DNA from: Microvirga massiliensis
Lineage (GTDB): Bacteria; Pseudomonadota; Alphaproteobacteria; Rhizobiales; Beijerinckiaceae
Direction: 5' to 3'
Length of the DNA: 45,684 bases
Assembly: GCF_001006805.1 (NCBI RefSeq)
Contig: NZ_LN811359.1
Location: forward strand, 31,057 to 76,740
Part shown: positions 45,129-45,684 of the stretch, piece after piece
Layout of the letters: every line of letters begins with the position of its first letter
Numbering within the stretch: the stretch's first letter is position 1
The notes under the pieces: generated by a model
Database searches by the model: none
What the model saw: the letters and a program-made list of their open reading frames with translations, nothing else
What the model was told of the DNA's origin: nothing
Program-made: the position numbers and the translations under genes

Positions 45129-45684
45129 TCGCCGTCCCCTGGCCGGAGCCCTAAGGACAAACCAGGGCGGGCATGCCCGGTTCCAAGCCGACGCGAGCAG
45201 CTCGGTGGCATGTGAGCCGGCGCGTGCGACGGGGTCGATCGGCGCTTGGTTCTGAATCAGCCAATTCGTCTCTTGCGCTGAGGGCTGTTTCCCGACCTTC
45301 CTCCTCGCGTGTGTGGTGCGCGTCCACGGCCACATCCGGATGAGCGATATCAAGCGCAGTGTCCCCGCCGGCCCACGCCAGCACGGCAATGCTCGCGCTC
45401 ACCCTCGTGTCCGCGCGTTGATGTCGACGCTGCGCACGCCATTTCCGAGCAGGCAGCTATGGCGCTGGGGCGGTTCGCTCGGCGCCGCCCTCCCCGGCGT
45501 TAGACCGCCTATACGTTTGCTCATGGCAACCCGCTAGCGCGGCGCATCGACCAGCAGTGCAAGGCCTGCGGGATCTTTGACTGTGACTGCGTCGCGATGC
45601 GAGGGAGCCCCAACATCGTGATCTCGGCTTGTCCTTGCAGCCACTCCGACAAGGTGATCGGATCAGGTTCCAGCCGGAGTGCCC
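45129..45684. other. Right-end region, no gene supported
   Basis: About 555 bp to the window edge. Short frames on both strands give low-complexity, Arg/Pro-rich translations. On the minus strand fragments such as VDINARTR (about 45410-45430) and GDTALDIAHPD (about 45340-45370) faintly recall ankyrin repeats, but they fall in different frames. A decayed ankyrin gene is possible, not established. Confidence 0.35.

Noticed and set aside
45129..45500. Possible ankyrin-repeat gene at the right end
   Set aside because: Only two short ankyrin-like fragments, in different frames with stops between them; too weak to call without the sequence beyond the window.

Overview
The window looks like a chromosomal segment of a high-G+C alphaproteobacterium of the Hyphomicrobiales, possibly a Methylobacteriaceae-type organism such as Microvirga or Methylobacterium. 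The basis is the rhizobial motB-motC-fliK arrangement, a DUF1236-like secreted protein, an alphaproteobacterial sox block and GC-rich codon use. Genus is inference; there is no rRNA or other marker here.

Left part (1-10200). A periplasmic ClpP-class protease-like protein with two PAN/Apple modules runs off the left edge, minus strand. Next is a two-gene minus-strand unit: a roughly 1976-residue transglutaminase-like/DUF4011/SF1 helicase/nuclease/DUF3320 protein followed by a GNAT acetyltransferase. Diverging on the plus strand are a VOC/PhnB-like protein and a secreted or membrane-anchored alpha/beta hydrolase.

Centre (10383-27888). A roughly 465-bp direct repeat occurs at both ends of a 17-kb block. 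Inside are a decayed 935-bp IS5-family element and one 4851-residue YD-repeat (RHS-like) polymorphic toxin. The toxin carries five tandem Ig/cadherin-like domains, two LysM-like segments, a hydrophobic pretoxin region and a C-terminal deaminase-like tip. The IS lies 29 bp after the toxin stop, where an immunity gene would be expected, and no intact immunity gene is visible.

Right-centre (28053-37317). After a DUF1236-like protein and an APH(6)-type kinase comes a minus-strand flagellar cluster. In transcription order it is fliP, a bidirectional terminator, then fliF, a fliH-like gene, motB, motC, fliK/motD and a lytic transglycosylase. The last six are tightly packed or overlapping. They build the export gate and MS ring, energise and couple the stator, set hook length and open the peptidoglycan.

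Right part (37560-45684). A decayed carboxymuconolactone decarboxylase pseudogene precedes a plus-strand redox operon: a two-subunit molybdenum hydroxylase (iorAB-like), a cytochrome c, an FCSD flavoprotein (soxF/fccB), then soxX, soxY, soxZ and soxA. Neither soxB nor soxCD is in the window, and SoxY has an atypical C-terminus. A small secreted protein on the minus strand and an unassigned stretch close the window.
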